Made by a program: the position numbers and the translations under genes
Notes under the pieces: model-generated
Seen by the model: only the letters and a program-made list of their open reading frames with translations
What the model was told of the DNA's origin: nothing
Databases searched by the model: none
Shown: piece by piece, positions 29,675 through 40,947 of the stretch
Numbering within the stretch: position 1 is the first letter of the stretch
Layout: the number at the start of each line of letters is the position of its first letter
DNA from: Cercophora sp. LCS_1
Lineage: Eukaryota; Ascomycota; Sordariomycetes; Sordariales; Lasiosphaeriaceae
DNA: 64,000 bases
Assembly (NCBI GenBank): GCA_036250225.1
Contig: JAPZLL010000002.1
Coordinates: 744,001-808,000, forward strand
Reading direction: 5' to 3'

Positions 29675-30860
29675 ATGCCAATGGTGCGCCCCTTGGGGCC
29701 GGTCCGTCTGAAGAAGACGAGTCCACTGACCCTCATCTTCGGCGCCGGGCTTTGCATATTCATTCTTTACTTCCTCCTGGGATCCTCAGCCACCGACTTC
29801 TCTGCCGCTCGCAAAGCCGTGGCAGCATCGCATCCTCTTTCTCCGCCTACGTCTCCCTTCCGCCAGTCCACCTCGGGGGGCAAGCCGAAGCCACCACCGG
29901 TGGCGCGCTACAATCTCAACAATGTCACCATCACGAACAGCCCGGTTGAGAATCGCGAGAACGTTCTGGTCCTGACACCCATGGCGCGCTTCTATCAGGA
30001 ATACTGGGACAATCTGCTCAAGCTGTCGTATCCCCATGAGCTGATCACGCTGGGGTTCATTATTCCGAAGAACAAGGAGGGAAATGCTGCTTATGCCGAG
30101 TTGGAGAAGCAGATCACCAAGACGCAGAAGTTCGGTGTTGAGAAGGAGAAGTTCAAGAGCATTATCATTCTGCGACAGGACTTTGACCCGCCATTACAGT
30201 CTCAGGATGAAGCAGAGCGACACAAGATGCAGAACCAGAAGCCGCGACGAGCCGCCATGGCCAAGGCCCGCAACTCGCTATTATTCACAACGTTGGGTCC
30301 TGCAACATCGTGGGTGCTGTGGTTGGACGCCGATATCATCGAAACACCTCCAACCCTAATCCAGGACCTGGCCTTCCACAACAAGCCCCTCATTGTGCCC
30401 AATTGCTTCCAGCGTTTCTACAACAACGAAAAGAAGAAGATGGATGAGCGACCCTATGACTTCAATAATTGGCAAGACAGCCCGACAGCCCAGAAGCTTG
30501 CATCGCAGATGGGTCCCGACGACATCTTGTTGGAGGGCTACTCCGACATGGGAACATACCGGGCGCTCATGGCCTACATGTACGAGGACGGAGGCGACAT
30601 TCACTATGAGGTGCCGCTGGATGGCGTGGGTGGCACAGCATTGCTTGTGAAGGCCGATGTCCACCGTGACGGTGCCATGTTCCCTCCGTTTTCCTTTTAC
30701 CATCTGATTGAGACAGAAGGTTTCGCAAAGATGGCGAGGAGATTAGGCTGGCAAGCGGCGGGACTGCCCAATTACAAGGTAAGCTTGTGCCTGCTTGTGC
30801 TCCCTTTCCTAGCGGGTTGGTGCTGACGAGCAATGACAGGTTTATCATTATAATGAGTGA
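29675..30860 (+). CDS. MNN9: Golgi alpha-1,6-mannosyltransferase subunit Mnn9 (Anp1/Van1 family)
   Basis: Two exons (29675-30778 and 30840-30860) give 374 aa. Mnn9 is the core of the M-Pol I/II complexes that extend the alpha-1,6-mannan backbone of N-glycans in the cis-Golgi. The start MPMVRPLGPVRLKK gives a short cytosolic tail and a signal-anchor (LTLIFGAGLCIFILYFLLG, about residues 18-36), then a Pro/Ser-rich stem. The glycosyltransferase family 62 domain shows NVLVLTPMARFYQEYWDNLLKLSYPHELI, the DxD-type metal site WVLWLDADIIETPP, IVPNCFQRFY and VPLDGVGGTALLV. The last exon codes only VYHYNE. Retaining the 61-nt intron would instead add 16 mostly hydrophobic residues (starting VSLCLLVLPFLAGW) and stop at 30826. 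Confidence 0.93.
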
Positions 30861-31553
30861 AACGTTGCAAGCGTTGCGTTGCGGCTTGTTTCACTGCGCC
30901 CTTTTGCAAGTACTTCGCGTTCCCATGCGGTTAGTCTCGGGAGCCCCTTTCCAGGTCCCCTATGAACCACAGGCAGGGACTGGGCTAGAGGCTGGATTGG
31001 AACGGTTTTGGCATACGGGGGACGAGGCGAAGGGAAGGTCGGTTCGCACCCACCTCAATATTTGGCCGGTGTTTCGGTGTTCTGTGCTCGGAATCGTGGC
31101 CTCGGTGTCACGACTTGGAGCCTGCAGGAAGTCTGCATGGATGCTTGGTTGTGTCACAGCTGGGGCGCCGAAATACCGCGTCCTGGACTGTACGATACGA
31201 CATAGCATGACGCGGAAACGGGATCGAATATTTGGGAGGCTTTGTTTTTGGGTTGTCTTTGTACAGCATAGTGTCATTTCTGCATTGGCGGCCCTGAGAT
31301 ACAGTCCGCTTCGACGGCAGACAGGGAACAGCAAGGGAATATGGAGAATTTCGATTTGTCCTGAACAATCTACAATGTCTACCTGTGCAGTATGTATGCA
31401 ATGCGGCTACTCCGTCGCTGTCAATCTACAAGCTGTCACTTGAAACCACCACCATCCAGTTCCTCTGGCCATCAATCAGCCCATGGATTAAAACCAATAT
31501 GATAACCAAAAATCCCATGACCAAAAATTCCGAATATGACTTGAACTCCTCCG
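30861..31553. other. convergent 3' flanks of MNN9 and PEX4
   Basis: About 690 bp of untranslated and intergenic sequence between convergent genes. No further feature seen. Confidence 0.5.
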
Positions 31554-32095
31554 TTATTCGCCTTCGTACTTTTCCTCTTCAGCCCACAACTCAACCAACC
31601 TCCTCGCCCCCAGCTCATCCCCATCCCGCAGCAAAGCCGCAACATCCACATTTAGCGGGCTATCGATCCCTGGCATCGAAAGCAAGTGCCGCACGGCGCG
31701 CACGCACTCAAGCACTGTATACGTCCCAGCCCACCCGTTCTTGAGCAGATCCAGACAAATCTCCCCCGTCTCCAACGCAACGTTGGGATGCACAATCGGC
31801 GTGACGAAGCTCATGGACGGCGGCTTGAGCGGATACTCGGGCGGGACGACGATACGTAGGAGCCAACGACCTTCTGAATTTCTGTTTCAGCACAATTTGT
31901 CTTCCTGAGACAAGATGGAGAAGAGTTACCGTCATAGCCACACCCGACACCCCGTCCGTTGATCACCGCCTCCCAGCTCAAGAGATCATCGCCCACAGGC
32001 CCGAGGCGCTCAACACCCTTTTCGTCTTTGGACTCGATGTTTTCCCACGTAGAAAGCTCTTTTGTCAGGCGCTTCGTGGCGCTTCGTGAGGACAT
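31554..32095 (-). CDS. PEX4: peroxisomal ubiquitin-conjugating enzyme E2 (Pex4/Ubc10)
   Basis: Two exons (32095-31930 and 31873-31554) give 161 aa, the usual length of a minimal E2. Pex4 is anchored to peroxisomes by Pex22 and monoubiquitinates the import receptor Pex5 on a cysteine so that it can be recycled. The UBC fold is complete: TKRLTKELSTWEN helix, GYDEGRWLLRIVVPPEYPLKPPSMSFVTPIVHPNV with the HPN motif, and TGEICLDLLKNGWAGTYTVLECV with the active-site Cys near residue 95. GEICLDLL followed by WAGTYTV and the acidic C-terminal helix (LVELWAEEEKYEG) resemble Pex4 more than Ubc4/Ubc13. The intron is short (56 nt) and phase 1. The 5' side holds a GGTTGC repeat (about 32153-32178). Confidence 0.85.
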
Positions 32096-33135
32096 GGCAC
32101 TGTTTGAAAACTTGCGCGTGTTGCGCGCGTCGTGTATGTCTTCGTCTTTGAACGGTTGCGGTTGCGGTTGCGGTTGATGCGCCGAAGCTCGGCGAACAGG
32201 ACGGTCCGCTTGGTTGCTGCCCTGGCGGCACGGGAAATGGGGATTGGGTCTTTGGAAGGCAATGAGGACCAGGTGTGTGAGGTGACGGATTGTTAGATGC
32301 TGTGATTTGGACTGGGACAAGCTGAAATGTTTGAAGGACGATTGGTTTTTGTCGCCGACGTAGCAGACCGACAATGCTGGAGCTAACTACCAAGGTGCGT
32401 TGGGTGCGTTCCCTACCTAGGGGAGTCCGGTGGGGCGGCGGCGTGGGGGACCCTTGAGCCGAGGCAGCGGGTCGGCTGCTCCCCAGGTTTTGGTTCAGGG
32501 GTCCATGATCAGCCAGGTTGCCAGTCAGCCCCACGGTGAACAGGAGACAAACAACTGAACATCGATATTGGTAGACTTCCATGCTCATTACTACCTAATT
32601 GTCTACCAACTCGCTGCCTCTGATTTTGAGTCGTCCGCCGGGAGGAGCCTCTTGCAACGAAATACTGTTGCAAAGAAGGATGCCCTCCCCTCAATTACTC
32701 GGTCCGAGACCCTCTCCGTCCCTCACTGTAAAGCAGATATACAACGATATGTCCACAGAATCAGAGTCATCGTCCACCCCTCGAATCATATGTTCTTGTC
32801 ACCATCATGTCCACACCAGCTTCCAACGAACTCAAAACAAAACTCTGGCAAACAAGATCTGTCCCAAACACCAACCCAAAGTCCAACCTTCATTTGTATC
32901 ATCAATAACGCCCGGTCCCAGCAATCCAGGATCCATTCCAACCCCGGTAATCCTACAAAACTCTTGCCCATGACCGCCCAATACCCCGGACCCGGCAACC
33001 GCAAACTAGTAAAAGGGTGTACCCAGTGACGTTGGTGTGTACAGCTTAGCAGTCTGCCCGGTGACTTTCCAGTCGTGGGGCTTCCACGTATCATAGAGAT
33101 AGAGTCCCCGCCGCACAAAACCCATCGTGGTCAGC
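32096..33135. other. intergenic, PEX4 upstream region
   Basis: About 1 kb. Four GGTTGC units (32153-32178) lie in the PEX4 leader. The right part is the 3' flank of the next minus-strand gene. No gene supportable. Confidence 0.5.
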
Positions 33136-35994
33136 TTATGCCGATTCAACTTCCTTCGTTTTCCAGAATTGCACCAGTCGACTGAGCCTCTTCGTTTTGC
33201 TCACTTTACCTTTCTTCTCCGGCTCGTTGTTCATCGGGACCTCCATCGACAACTTGCTTCGCTCACCATGCGAGCTGCTGATCAGACGGCTCAGACTGGC
33301 GAGGCTTGACCGCCTTCGGCCAAATGCAGTTGATGTGAACGAAGCAGGTCTCGGTTGGCTACCGAGCGGTGCTGGCCTGGCCTGTGGATGTTGGGCAAAG
33401 ATGCTCTCCCTAGTCATTGTAGAATTGCTGCTCGTGAGAGAGGGAATATCGACAGAAACCCGCACTTCAGGGCCTGGTTCACCCATTAGGAGCGATTGGA
33501 AGTTGTCCTCGGTAATGGAGGATGGCGCTGTTGAGATGCGATGCGCATCGTACGACATGGGGGACCGAGGCGAAGGGAAGGCCGAAGATTGCGTCATGGA
33601 ATATGGGCTGATCGGGGCCAGCGAAGCCGAGGGAAGATTGAGCGGTGGAACATCCACTGGGGCAAGTTCCTTCGGACGCATTATGTGGCGAGGGGAAGGT
33701 GTTGCTGAATCCAAAGAGCACCGTGAGACGGGAATCACGATGTGAGCGGGTGATTCTTGAAGACCTTGGTCGTGAAGCGAGGTAGCAGAGCGATTGAATC
33801 GTGTTGGCGTTCCCATCAGTCCACCACCGACGCTTGATCTTGTCTCGTCTGGTCCACCTGCGACGACCGGAATGACGCGGTCATCACCTGTTGATTTTTG
33901 CTGGTGGGTAGACTCGATAGAAACAGCATCACTTTGAGGCTCGCTATCCAGAGGTGCAGGCTTGTCGGTTACTGGCGTTTCGGCAACGGGTGTTGATTGT
34001 CCAGTCGACTTGGCCGAATGGTCCTCGTCTTCCTCGTCCTCTTCGAAAACATCCGCCATTGTAGAACTGCTACCAAACCGGGGGAATCCTAGCCGTCCGG
34101 CCTCAAAGGGCGCCATTTCAGGGGCGCTTTCAGCTCGCCTGTGGTGGTAATGCATGCCGGGACCGCTAAATCGGCTCATGCCAGCAGCACTGTGAAGCTG
34201 TTTCTTGACCAGCCCACCGGCCCTCTGTGCCGCTTCCCATTCCGGATTACGGGGAAGGGGGGTATTAAAAGGGCCCAAGGCGGCATCCAGGTCGATCATT
34301 GGATACGATGTATCCTCGTCGGACTCTGATGCAGGATTCCAACCATCATCCGCACCATCGGAAGTAGAATCTGTTACCAAGAGCGAAGGGAGTCCAGACT
34401 CCGGTTCCGCAGACATATCCATCGTATCGCTGAAGTCAGTCTCGGGAGCATGGCTGACCCGCGAGAAAGGGGGAGGCGTTGAAGTCTTCCGCTTTTGCTT
34501 GGCGTGCCGTGCCTTTGACTTGCGGGAAAGGATGGATCCCGCCCAAGTCTTAACCTTTTTCTGCTTCTTGCTACGCTTCTTCGTGATGGGCTTGAGGTCT
34601 CCTGCTGCAAGAGGCTCGGTCTCGGGGGACGCATCAACCATGGCAACATCTTGAGTTGGAGGCGACGGTTCCTTTTGAGACTCAGACGAGCTTGCGCTAA
34701 GCGGTCGAGATCGGGTCGGGGAGGAGGCCACGAATGGGTCCAAGCCAAAGAATGACCACTTCTTGATGGATTTAGTTGGGCTTGGTGTTGCCGGGTCAAC
34801 CACTGCGGAGGGAGAGGGCAATACACCAAGAAATGGGATTGAGCCCCTTCGCCGAGGCGAAGGAAGAGGTTCTGCCTCCTGGGAACTCTGTGTCCGCTCC
34901 AAGATAGCACCGGCAGTGCTAGGTCGTGTATCGTTCATGTTTCGCACTGGGCTCAACCCGACTGGCGAGTGCAATTCACGGTCAGGCTGGGTGATTGATA
35001 TCACAGACGAGATGCTCCCGGAAACAGAATGCCCGGGACGGGCGGTGATTGTGCTCGAGGTTTCATTAGAAACAAGGGAGAGGGGCCTGGGAATAAACTC
35101 CAGCGTGTCGGAAAACCCAACTCTGTTGCGAGCTGGGGGCTTCGACGACGGTTCGACCTCGGCAGCAGCAGAAATTGGCACCTCGTTGACTGTGGCTCCA
35201 TTGAGCTCTTTGTAGAATGGTGATTGGCCAGATGTGGTCTCAGGGGGTGCCGACTTAGGCGCTGGGAAGTCGTCTTTCCCGTCAAGGTGAAGGATTGCTG
35301 GACTGGCAGGCGCACTACTTCCTCGGAGATTTTGCCCAGGAGACGGCAGAATGATGGACGACAAGTCGTGGCTTGAAATCGCTGCTGATCGTCGGTGAGC
35401 ATGACCACGGGGCCTGCTTGGCTTCGTCGGCTGAAGCATTGGTGAAGCCATCCCGCTTTCAGACTTCGTGGGACTGGTGCCCAGCACAGTGACGGCGTCT
35501 CCACCCCGTATGCTTCCCCCGACGAATTCACTTCCGCCTCTCCGATGACCGCCAGGTCGAACAGGCGCTGAGCGGGGTGAGTCTGGTGCCGATGGCGATT
35601 TCGGTGGAATCAAGAATGCATGCTCTGCAGCCGGGGCCGGAGGAAGTGACGCCCCCGGATTGAATGAGAAGGCTGGCAGAGCCGGTGACCGCGACTTATT
35701 CTCGTCATCTGTCGCAATCACCAAGGCCGGCTCCTTGGATTCGATCGCGGATCGTGGTCGTCTCCCCGTCGCGCGAGAAAATGATGAAGGCGCCGAGTAC
35801 GAGGACGGCCGCGATGGGAAGACAAAGGGTGGATTTGGTGGGGGTAAGGTCGACCTCGGTGACATCTGCGGGCTCGCAAGGGACGAGTCTTGCGAGGGTA
35901 TGTGATCAATCGTGAAGCCGCGTGTCGTGTCGTGGCCAAAGCTGTCCGCCGAGGAAGCATCGACCATCATATCCGGTCCAATTGTGGCCGCCAT
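33136..35994 (-). CDS. Ser/Pro-rich fungal protein of unknown function (952 aa)
   Basis: A single long open frame; the first ATG that gives a sensible start is at 35994 (MAATIGPDMMVDASS). The frame is also open 102 codons further upstream, but that part is of low quality. Most of the protein is predicted disordered, rich in Ser, Pro, Thr and basic residues, with many SP/TP sites that could be phosphorylated by proline-directed kinases. Islands of order are KSIKKWSFFGLDPF near the middle, a Lys-rich block KPITKKRSKKQKKVKTWAGSILSRKSKARHAKQ, and the C-terminal basic segment KTKRLSRLVQFWKTKEVESA. Similar proteins in Aspergillus and relatives are, as I recall, loosely named cell wall proline-rich proteins. 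There is no signal peptide, so that name is doubtful. The lysine blocks suggest nuclear or membrane-binding signals. Confidence 0.75.
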   Translation of the reverse strand: MAATIGPDMMVDASSADSFGHDTTRGFTIDHIPSQDSSLASPQMSPRSTLPPPNPPFVFPSRPSSYSAPSSFSRATGRRPRSAIESKEPALVIATDDENKSRSPALPAFSFNPGASLPPAPAAEHAFLIPPKSPSAPDSPRSAPVRPGGHRRGGSEFVGGSIRGGDAVTVLGTSPTKSESGMASPMLQPTKPSRPRGHAHRRSAAISSHDLSSIILPSPGQNLRGSSAPASPAILHLDGKDDFPAPKSAPPETTSGQSPFYKELNGATVNEVPISAAAEVEPSSKPPARNRVGFSDTLEFIPRPLSLVSNETSSTITARPGHSVSGSISSVISITQPDRELHSPVGLSPVRNMNDTRPSTAGAILERTQSSQEAEPLPSPRRRGSIPFLGVLPSPSAVVDPATPSPTKSIKKWSFFGLDPFVASSPTRSRPLSASSSESQKEPSPPTQDVAMVDASPETEPLAAGDLKPITKKRSKKQKKVKTWAGSILSRKSKARHAKQKRKTSTPPPFSRVSHAPETDFSDTMDMSAEPESGLPSLLVTDSTSDGADDGWNPASESDEDTSYPMIDLDAALGPFNTPLPRNPEWEAAQRAGGLVKKQLHSAAGMSRFSGPGMHYHHRRAESAPEMAPFEAGRLGFPRFGSSSTMADVFEEDEEDEDHSAKSTGQSTPVAETPVTDKPAPLDSEPQSDAVSIESTHQQKSTGDDRVIPVVAGGPDETRSSVGGGLMGTPTRFNRSATSLHDQGLQESPAHIVIPVSRCSLDSATPSPRHIMRPKELAPVDVPPLNLPSASLAPISPYSMTQSSAFPSPRSPMSYDAHRISTAPSSITEDNFQSLLMGEPGPEVRVSVDIPSLTSSNSTMTRESIFAQHPQARPAPLGSQPRPASFTSTAFGRRRSSLASLSRLISSSHGERSKLSMEVPMNNEPEKKGKVSKTKRLSRLVQFWKTKEVESA

Positions 35995-38900
35995 CTTTCC
36001 AAGCCGCTCTGCGGCGCCAGAAGGGATGGACAACTCGGTCTCAAGCGGAAAACATGGATTGCCGGGTAAGTTTCGTCGAACTATTCGGCACAATCGGTTC
36101 GGTGATGCCGTGGCCGAGAGAGTTGTCGGGAGAGGCCCGGTCCTAGAGATTAAATGATTAAATCTAGTTGCAGTCTGATGATGCCATCTGTCAGTGCTAT
36201 GCTCGAAAAGTGTAGCGCGCTGAGTATAGAGGCAGAGAAGGATGGTAGTCGATCGAGTTCGCCGATATACCGAAACAAAATAGTGAGGGCGCAAAATCAA
36301 GCCTACCTCAGAACCAGTTTGACTGCAATTGCACCAGAGAACAGCGCAAACAAGGAGTTAGACGGAGTAACGCTGCTTCCAGAAGAAATCAAGATGAGGC
36401 AATTATCAAAGGAGTGGACGGCCAAAGCCAGCGCAAATCGCAAGATCTGCGGCCGGAATCGAACCAGGTTGGTCGTGGTTGTCGATAATCGACGGGTGTT
36501 AGGTTAGGAGGAGGAGTTGCGAAGGGGAGCGAGACGGACGGCCAGGCGAAGAGGGCCTCTCGAACACGGAACACACAACAGAAAAACTGGGTGGGGGCCT
36601 ACGGGAAGCGCAAATGTCAGCAGTGGGTGGTGGCGCATTCACACTGTGCGCCCCCTGGCTGCAAAAGTGGATCAGGGCGATGATACGCTGATATGAGAGC
36701 GGCCCACAGTCCCCAAAACGCAGCAGCCAGTCAGCCTGCGTGAAGCTAAAACTGCACGCTTGGAAACGTTGACACCAACAAGCAGTCATGTGCGACCGAT
36801 TGTTTCCTAGCGTTTTGCTTCTGGTTACGCCTTTTCCCTGTTCACAGCCTCCACGGCGGTCGCCAGGCGGTCATGAAGCCGCATGGCGTTCGATCTGGCC
36901 GGTCAACCAGCAATAAACAGGTAAACAACACCCCTCTCCGCGCAACCCCCTCCACGGCCCTCCCTGCCCTCTTTTGCGGCCAATGCGACTGCACGGTTGC
37001 ACCGAGGGGGATCAGGGACATTATCACCCGCGTCTCTACGCCGCTTTCAAGGCCACCTCAGCACATCTTTGGAGATCCCGCCAACCATCAACCTGTGCCC
37101 CCGATGGGGAGAACCAAAAGGGAAGACGCCCGCCCAATGTGGTAAATCTGACTGTCCCGTCTCTCCTTGTCCGTCAACCTCGGTCGTCGCACAGCATCCA
37201 CATAGGGGGCGATCACTTCCCCAGTTTTTGTTTCCTGGGCGCCAGCAGCAGAACGGGTTTCCAGGCATTCAAATCCTCCAGGGCGCGGGAACATCAAACA
37301 GGCACGGGACTGGCTGAACAACTCTCCGCAACGCCGCAATGGATTGGGATTCGTCACCAGGATCTCCCCTCAACAAGTCGCGCGGAGGCGCGAGTGTTGG
37401 GCGGGCTCTCGAGTCTCTGCCGACTGTTCGGTCAGTCTCCGCATCGCCGAGAGCGAGGGGTCGCGACATCAGATGGACAACAACGCGATCGCCTGCGCCT
37501 CGACGGTGTCGCGTCGAGTACCCCGCTCTTGTTCAATACGGAGCGTTGATGGAGACCTTCCCTCTCAGAGGCCCGGGTTGCACCCAGGACCGCCGGGATG
37601 ACCGTCTGTGAACTGCGTAGCTGATATCCGCACTGCGTACTGGGTTCCTGGAACCCCTGGGCATGCTGACAAGGGGTTCAGATGAGTGGGTGTCCAGGGC
37701 GAAGAGCCGATTGAATCCTGGCCGCACTGTGTGGCTTCCTGCATAACAGCATTATGCCTGCCATATCCGTCAACAGGCCGGGGCGGTGAAGGGCCGTCTG
37801 CAAGATCGGACGGCGATGAAGCCCGCCCCCGTCGTCTTTGTTGGACAAACGACGACGACTACGACGTACCGACAGAACCAACGCTTAATCACTTCGGGTT
37901 TACATTCGTTTACGCCAACCACCAAAGAATCTCAGGGCTGTTAGCTGTCAGTCTGTTCTTGTGTCGACGAGCCCCTCCAATTTGCCCCAGACATTCGGCT
38001 ATCAAGCCCCGCCTACACCATAGGCGGTGCCACCTGAATGAAGTGGGTAGGTCGCGTGGAGGGGCAGCAAGGTAAGGGCGAAGGCCGGAAGAAACGGACC
38101 GCATCACGAAAGGTTTTCGCTGTTGTGAACCGTCGTGTGGTTTGGCGCTCTGAAAATGCAGCACTCGGGTTCTTAGAGGTCGTTGTTGAGAAAGACCGAC
38201 AACACCCCGTCCCTGAAGCCCGCAGCGAACCTGAAGCCAGACCCTGTCGCCGATTCCCCCATCATCCAGTGGCGAGCTCGAACCGCCCACACAACTCGGG
38301 CGCACAGACGGTTCTGCATGAAGCCACTGGCAATTCAGCCGGACGCGAAAGAAGCAGCAGGGCCTCCTCGAGGCCAAGGGGCAAACGACGCCCCTGAGCC
38401 TGCGATGGAGTGGAAGAGATGACTGCCACACCTGCAAGCCCACCGCCTTTGATCGATCTCCAGGGCGACCTTCCTAGCCACAATTGACATGGTGGAACGC
38501 AACCCCAGAACCTCACGTGCGACGAGACGAGCCTCTAACCCAGAAAGAAACTGCTTCGAGTAAAGCTTCATTGGTCCCAAGCTTCCATCCGTCTACCCAG
38601 GCTTCTAGGTTGTGCTAGCTCCTGCAGCATGTGCAAGCACGATGATTCTGCGTCTTCTCAACCACTGCAAGCGCATGAACATCGCACTGCAACTTAGTGC
38701 ACAGCATGCAAGGTGCGATGTTTAGCATCCTCGTGCCCGAGACACAGGAGGCAGCTCACCCGTTTGCCCTGGAGGATGCTTGGGCCATGATATTGTCGCA
38801 TCCAACGGCTTTTCGGTGGGGGTATTTAGCGGCGCTTCCGGCGTCTCTCTCCGCATTCCAGGCATGCGAGACGGGAGTTGGGAATTGGTCTAAGAAGCTG

Positions 38901-39865
38901 CTAAATTGCCCTGCAGGCTTTGATCGCCATAATTTCAACAAGCATTTCTACTCTCCGCCGACAATTTCAGGAGCATGCAGCCAAACGCTACAAACCACTC
39001 AACGCGCTCTCTCTTTGGCCAGTGGGAAGAAACGCGGGCGCGGTGGGTCATCGACTTTGACAGATTGCAAGGCAGCTGGACAATGACGACACTCATCTCC
39101 GGCCCCAGGAATTTAGAAATGAGCTGAGAAAGTCCGCCCTGAACTCGGGCTGACCAGCGTGAGTTGTCAAGACCTTAAATCCTTGCAGAATGCAGCGGCG
39201 TGCGACGAAGGCTGATGGCTTAGATCTCTTTGGCTTGAATTCAACATCATTTTCCTGTGACGCGGCTGTAAATGAACGACGATTCTTGCCTGTCCTTGAT
39301 ATATGCAACCGTCCGGTTCATCAATCTCAGGCGTCCCTTCAGAAGGATAATTCCAGGAAACCGAGATGCACATTGCCTAGGCGCTAATTATGGTCATTGC
39401 CGTATTGTAGATAGGCTCAATTGATCAAGATCTGGAAGGGTTATTCTTAGCGTTGGTAAATATCGTTGTCCTTTCGCCTACGCGCTGACGGCATCAAATC
39501 GATGTTTACCCGCCCAGATCCTTGACCAAAATTCATCTTCGAGACAGTGCAGATATTGAGGGTAGACTCTGCATTACAAAGGGAGAATTGCGCAGGCGTC
39601 AAGGTCAATATGGCCCTTACATATGGGAAAGAAACAAGGCGGTCAAAGCCACATTGGGTTTGGCGTGCGCTTCTGAAGCCAGCTTGCGGCTGGCAGGAGC
39701 GAATTTGGCGGAGTCGGTGTGCAGCGGCTCTTCTGCCCCGCATGGGAATTAGATTCTGCCGTCTAAAATTTCTGACCGCCTTCACAATCTTCTGGCGCAG
39801 TGCCACCAACAACCAGACTTTACAAAGCCAGAAGACATCGTCAGTGTCTTTTTTTCACAGTCGCG
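35995..39865. other. long intergenic region (3.9 kb)
   Basis: This separates the divergent 952-aa gene and CGR1. The first 300 bp are the leader of the minus-strand gene. The rest has many short overlapping open frames on both strands without consistent composition or splice structure, so I call no gene. The region is GC-rich from 36900 to 38500. Confidence 0.45.
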
Positions 39866-40340
39866 ATGTCTATCATGGCAGATTCCGGGGCGCCTTCGCC
39901 CGCAGTCACAGAAAAACCTCTCGGTATGAGGAAGAACGGTATGTAGCTACCTTCGCGAAGGTCCGGGACATAGTTGACCACTCGCGGTGTTCTAGGAAAG
40001 CAATGGCACGCCCCACGTAGCGCATTTCGTCCAGGATCCGGTTTAACCACATACGAGAAACGGACGAAAGAGAGGGCCGCTCAAGCAATGATGAAGGCCA
40101 AGGAAAAGGAGCTCAAGGACGAGAAGGAGGCCGAACGACAGGTCGGTTGAAATGAGGCGACCGGTTAGAGCATGAAAAACTGACATGATGCTCTCCCAGC
40201 GAAGGATTACTGCCCTCAAAGATAAGAGAGCGGCAAAGGAAGAGAAGGAACGGTACGAGAAGATGGCTGAGAAGATGCACAAGAAGAGAGTGGAACGATT
40301 GAAGCGCAAGGAGAAACGCAACAAGCTCATCAACTCCTGA
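39866..40340 (+). CDS. CGR1: rRNA-processing protein Cgr1
   Basis: Three exons (39866-39938, 39996-40141, 40200-40340) give 119 aa, the usual size of this fungal family. Cgr1 is a nucleolar protein needed for processing of pre-rRNA for the 60S subunit. After a short variable N-terminus comes the hallmark GKQWHAPRSAFRPGSGLTTYEKRTKERAAQ, then an almost uninterrupted charged coiled-coil helix rich in Lys, Glu and Arg, ending KRKEKRNKLINS. ATG at 39866 (MSIMADSG) is taken; the second ATG at 39875 is equally possible. The sequence TTTTTTTCACAG just before the start could be the acceptor of a 5' UTR intron. Confidence 0.93.
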
Positions 40341-40947
40341 GCCAACATGAGCCACCGCATCTCCACTACCGATATGCGCTGCCGAGCACGAGATGTCACA
40401 TCATCGAATATATCTTGAGGACTGCGCTGCGACTCGTCGAAGAGAAACTTGAAAGTGCCGCAGAACAAAAGCCAAATGTCAAGGTGCCATTAGGCGTGGC
40501 TTCGTGTCCCTTTGGGGAACATTACCTGCGTGGTACGCACAATTTCTGCGAAACGTTGGAACGTTGCTTGGGGCCTCTGGTAAAAGGTCCGCCATGGGCT
40601 GGACATGACCCATACGGAAACCTAGGTTCCCCAAACACCAGTTCTAGTCACGACTGGGAAATAGCGTTCAGGGATGAAAATAGCAACTCTCAATGAAGAT
40701 CAATGATTGAGAGCGGTCGTGTGAGTTGGTGCTTGTTTCTGGCGCAAAACTCCAGCCAGGTTGCCGCTGCCGGAGAAGGCTGAATGAGCCCCGGACGCCA
40801 GGCGGCGGGACAGCTGGATCATTCCGCATCACATGCCAGTCGAGGTCCACCCCACCCCACATTTAGACCCCCTTGATTTCCACTGACGCACTTCCTCCCT
40901 CCGTTTATGTTCAAGGATGACCTCACAATCCTCCGACCGACAACACA
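40341..40947. other. intergenic, CGR1 3' flank
   Basis: About 600 bp between two plus-strand genes. No gene or RNA recognised. Confidence 0.5.

Noticed and set aside
35995..36300. 102-codon upstream extension of the 952-aa protein
   Set aside because: Composition changes abruptly to Arg/Thr/His-rich, and the ATG at 35994 is the natural start. This looks like a 5' leader that happens to be open.
36900..38600. GC-rich block with overlapping open frames on both strands
   Set aside because: All frames are open only because of base composition. No splice structure, start context or family motif supports a gene.
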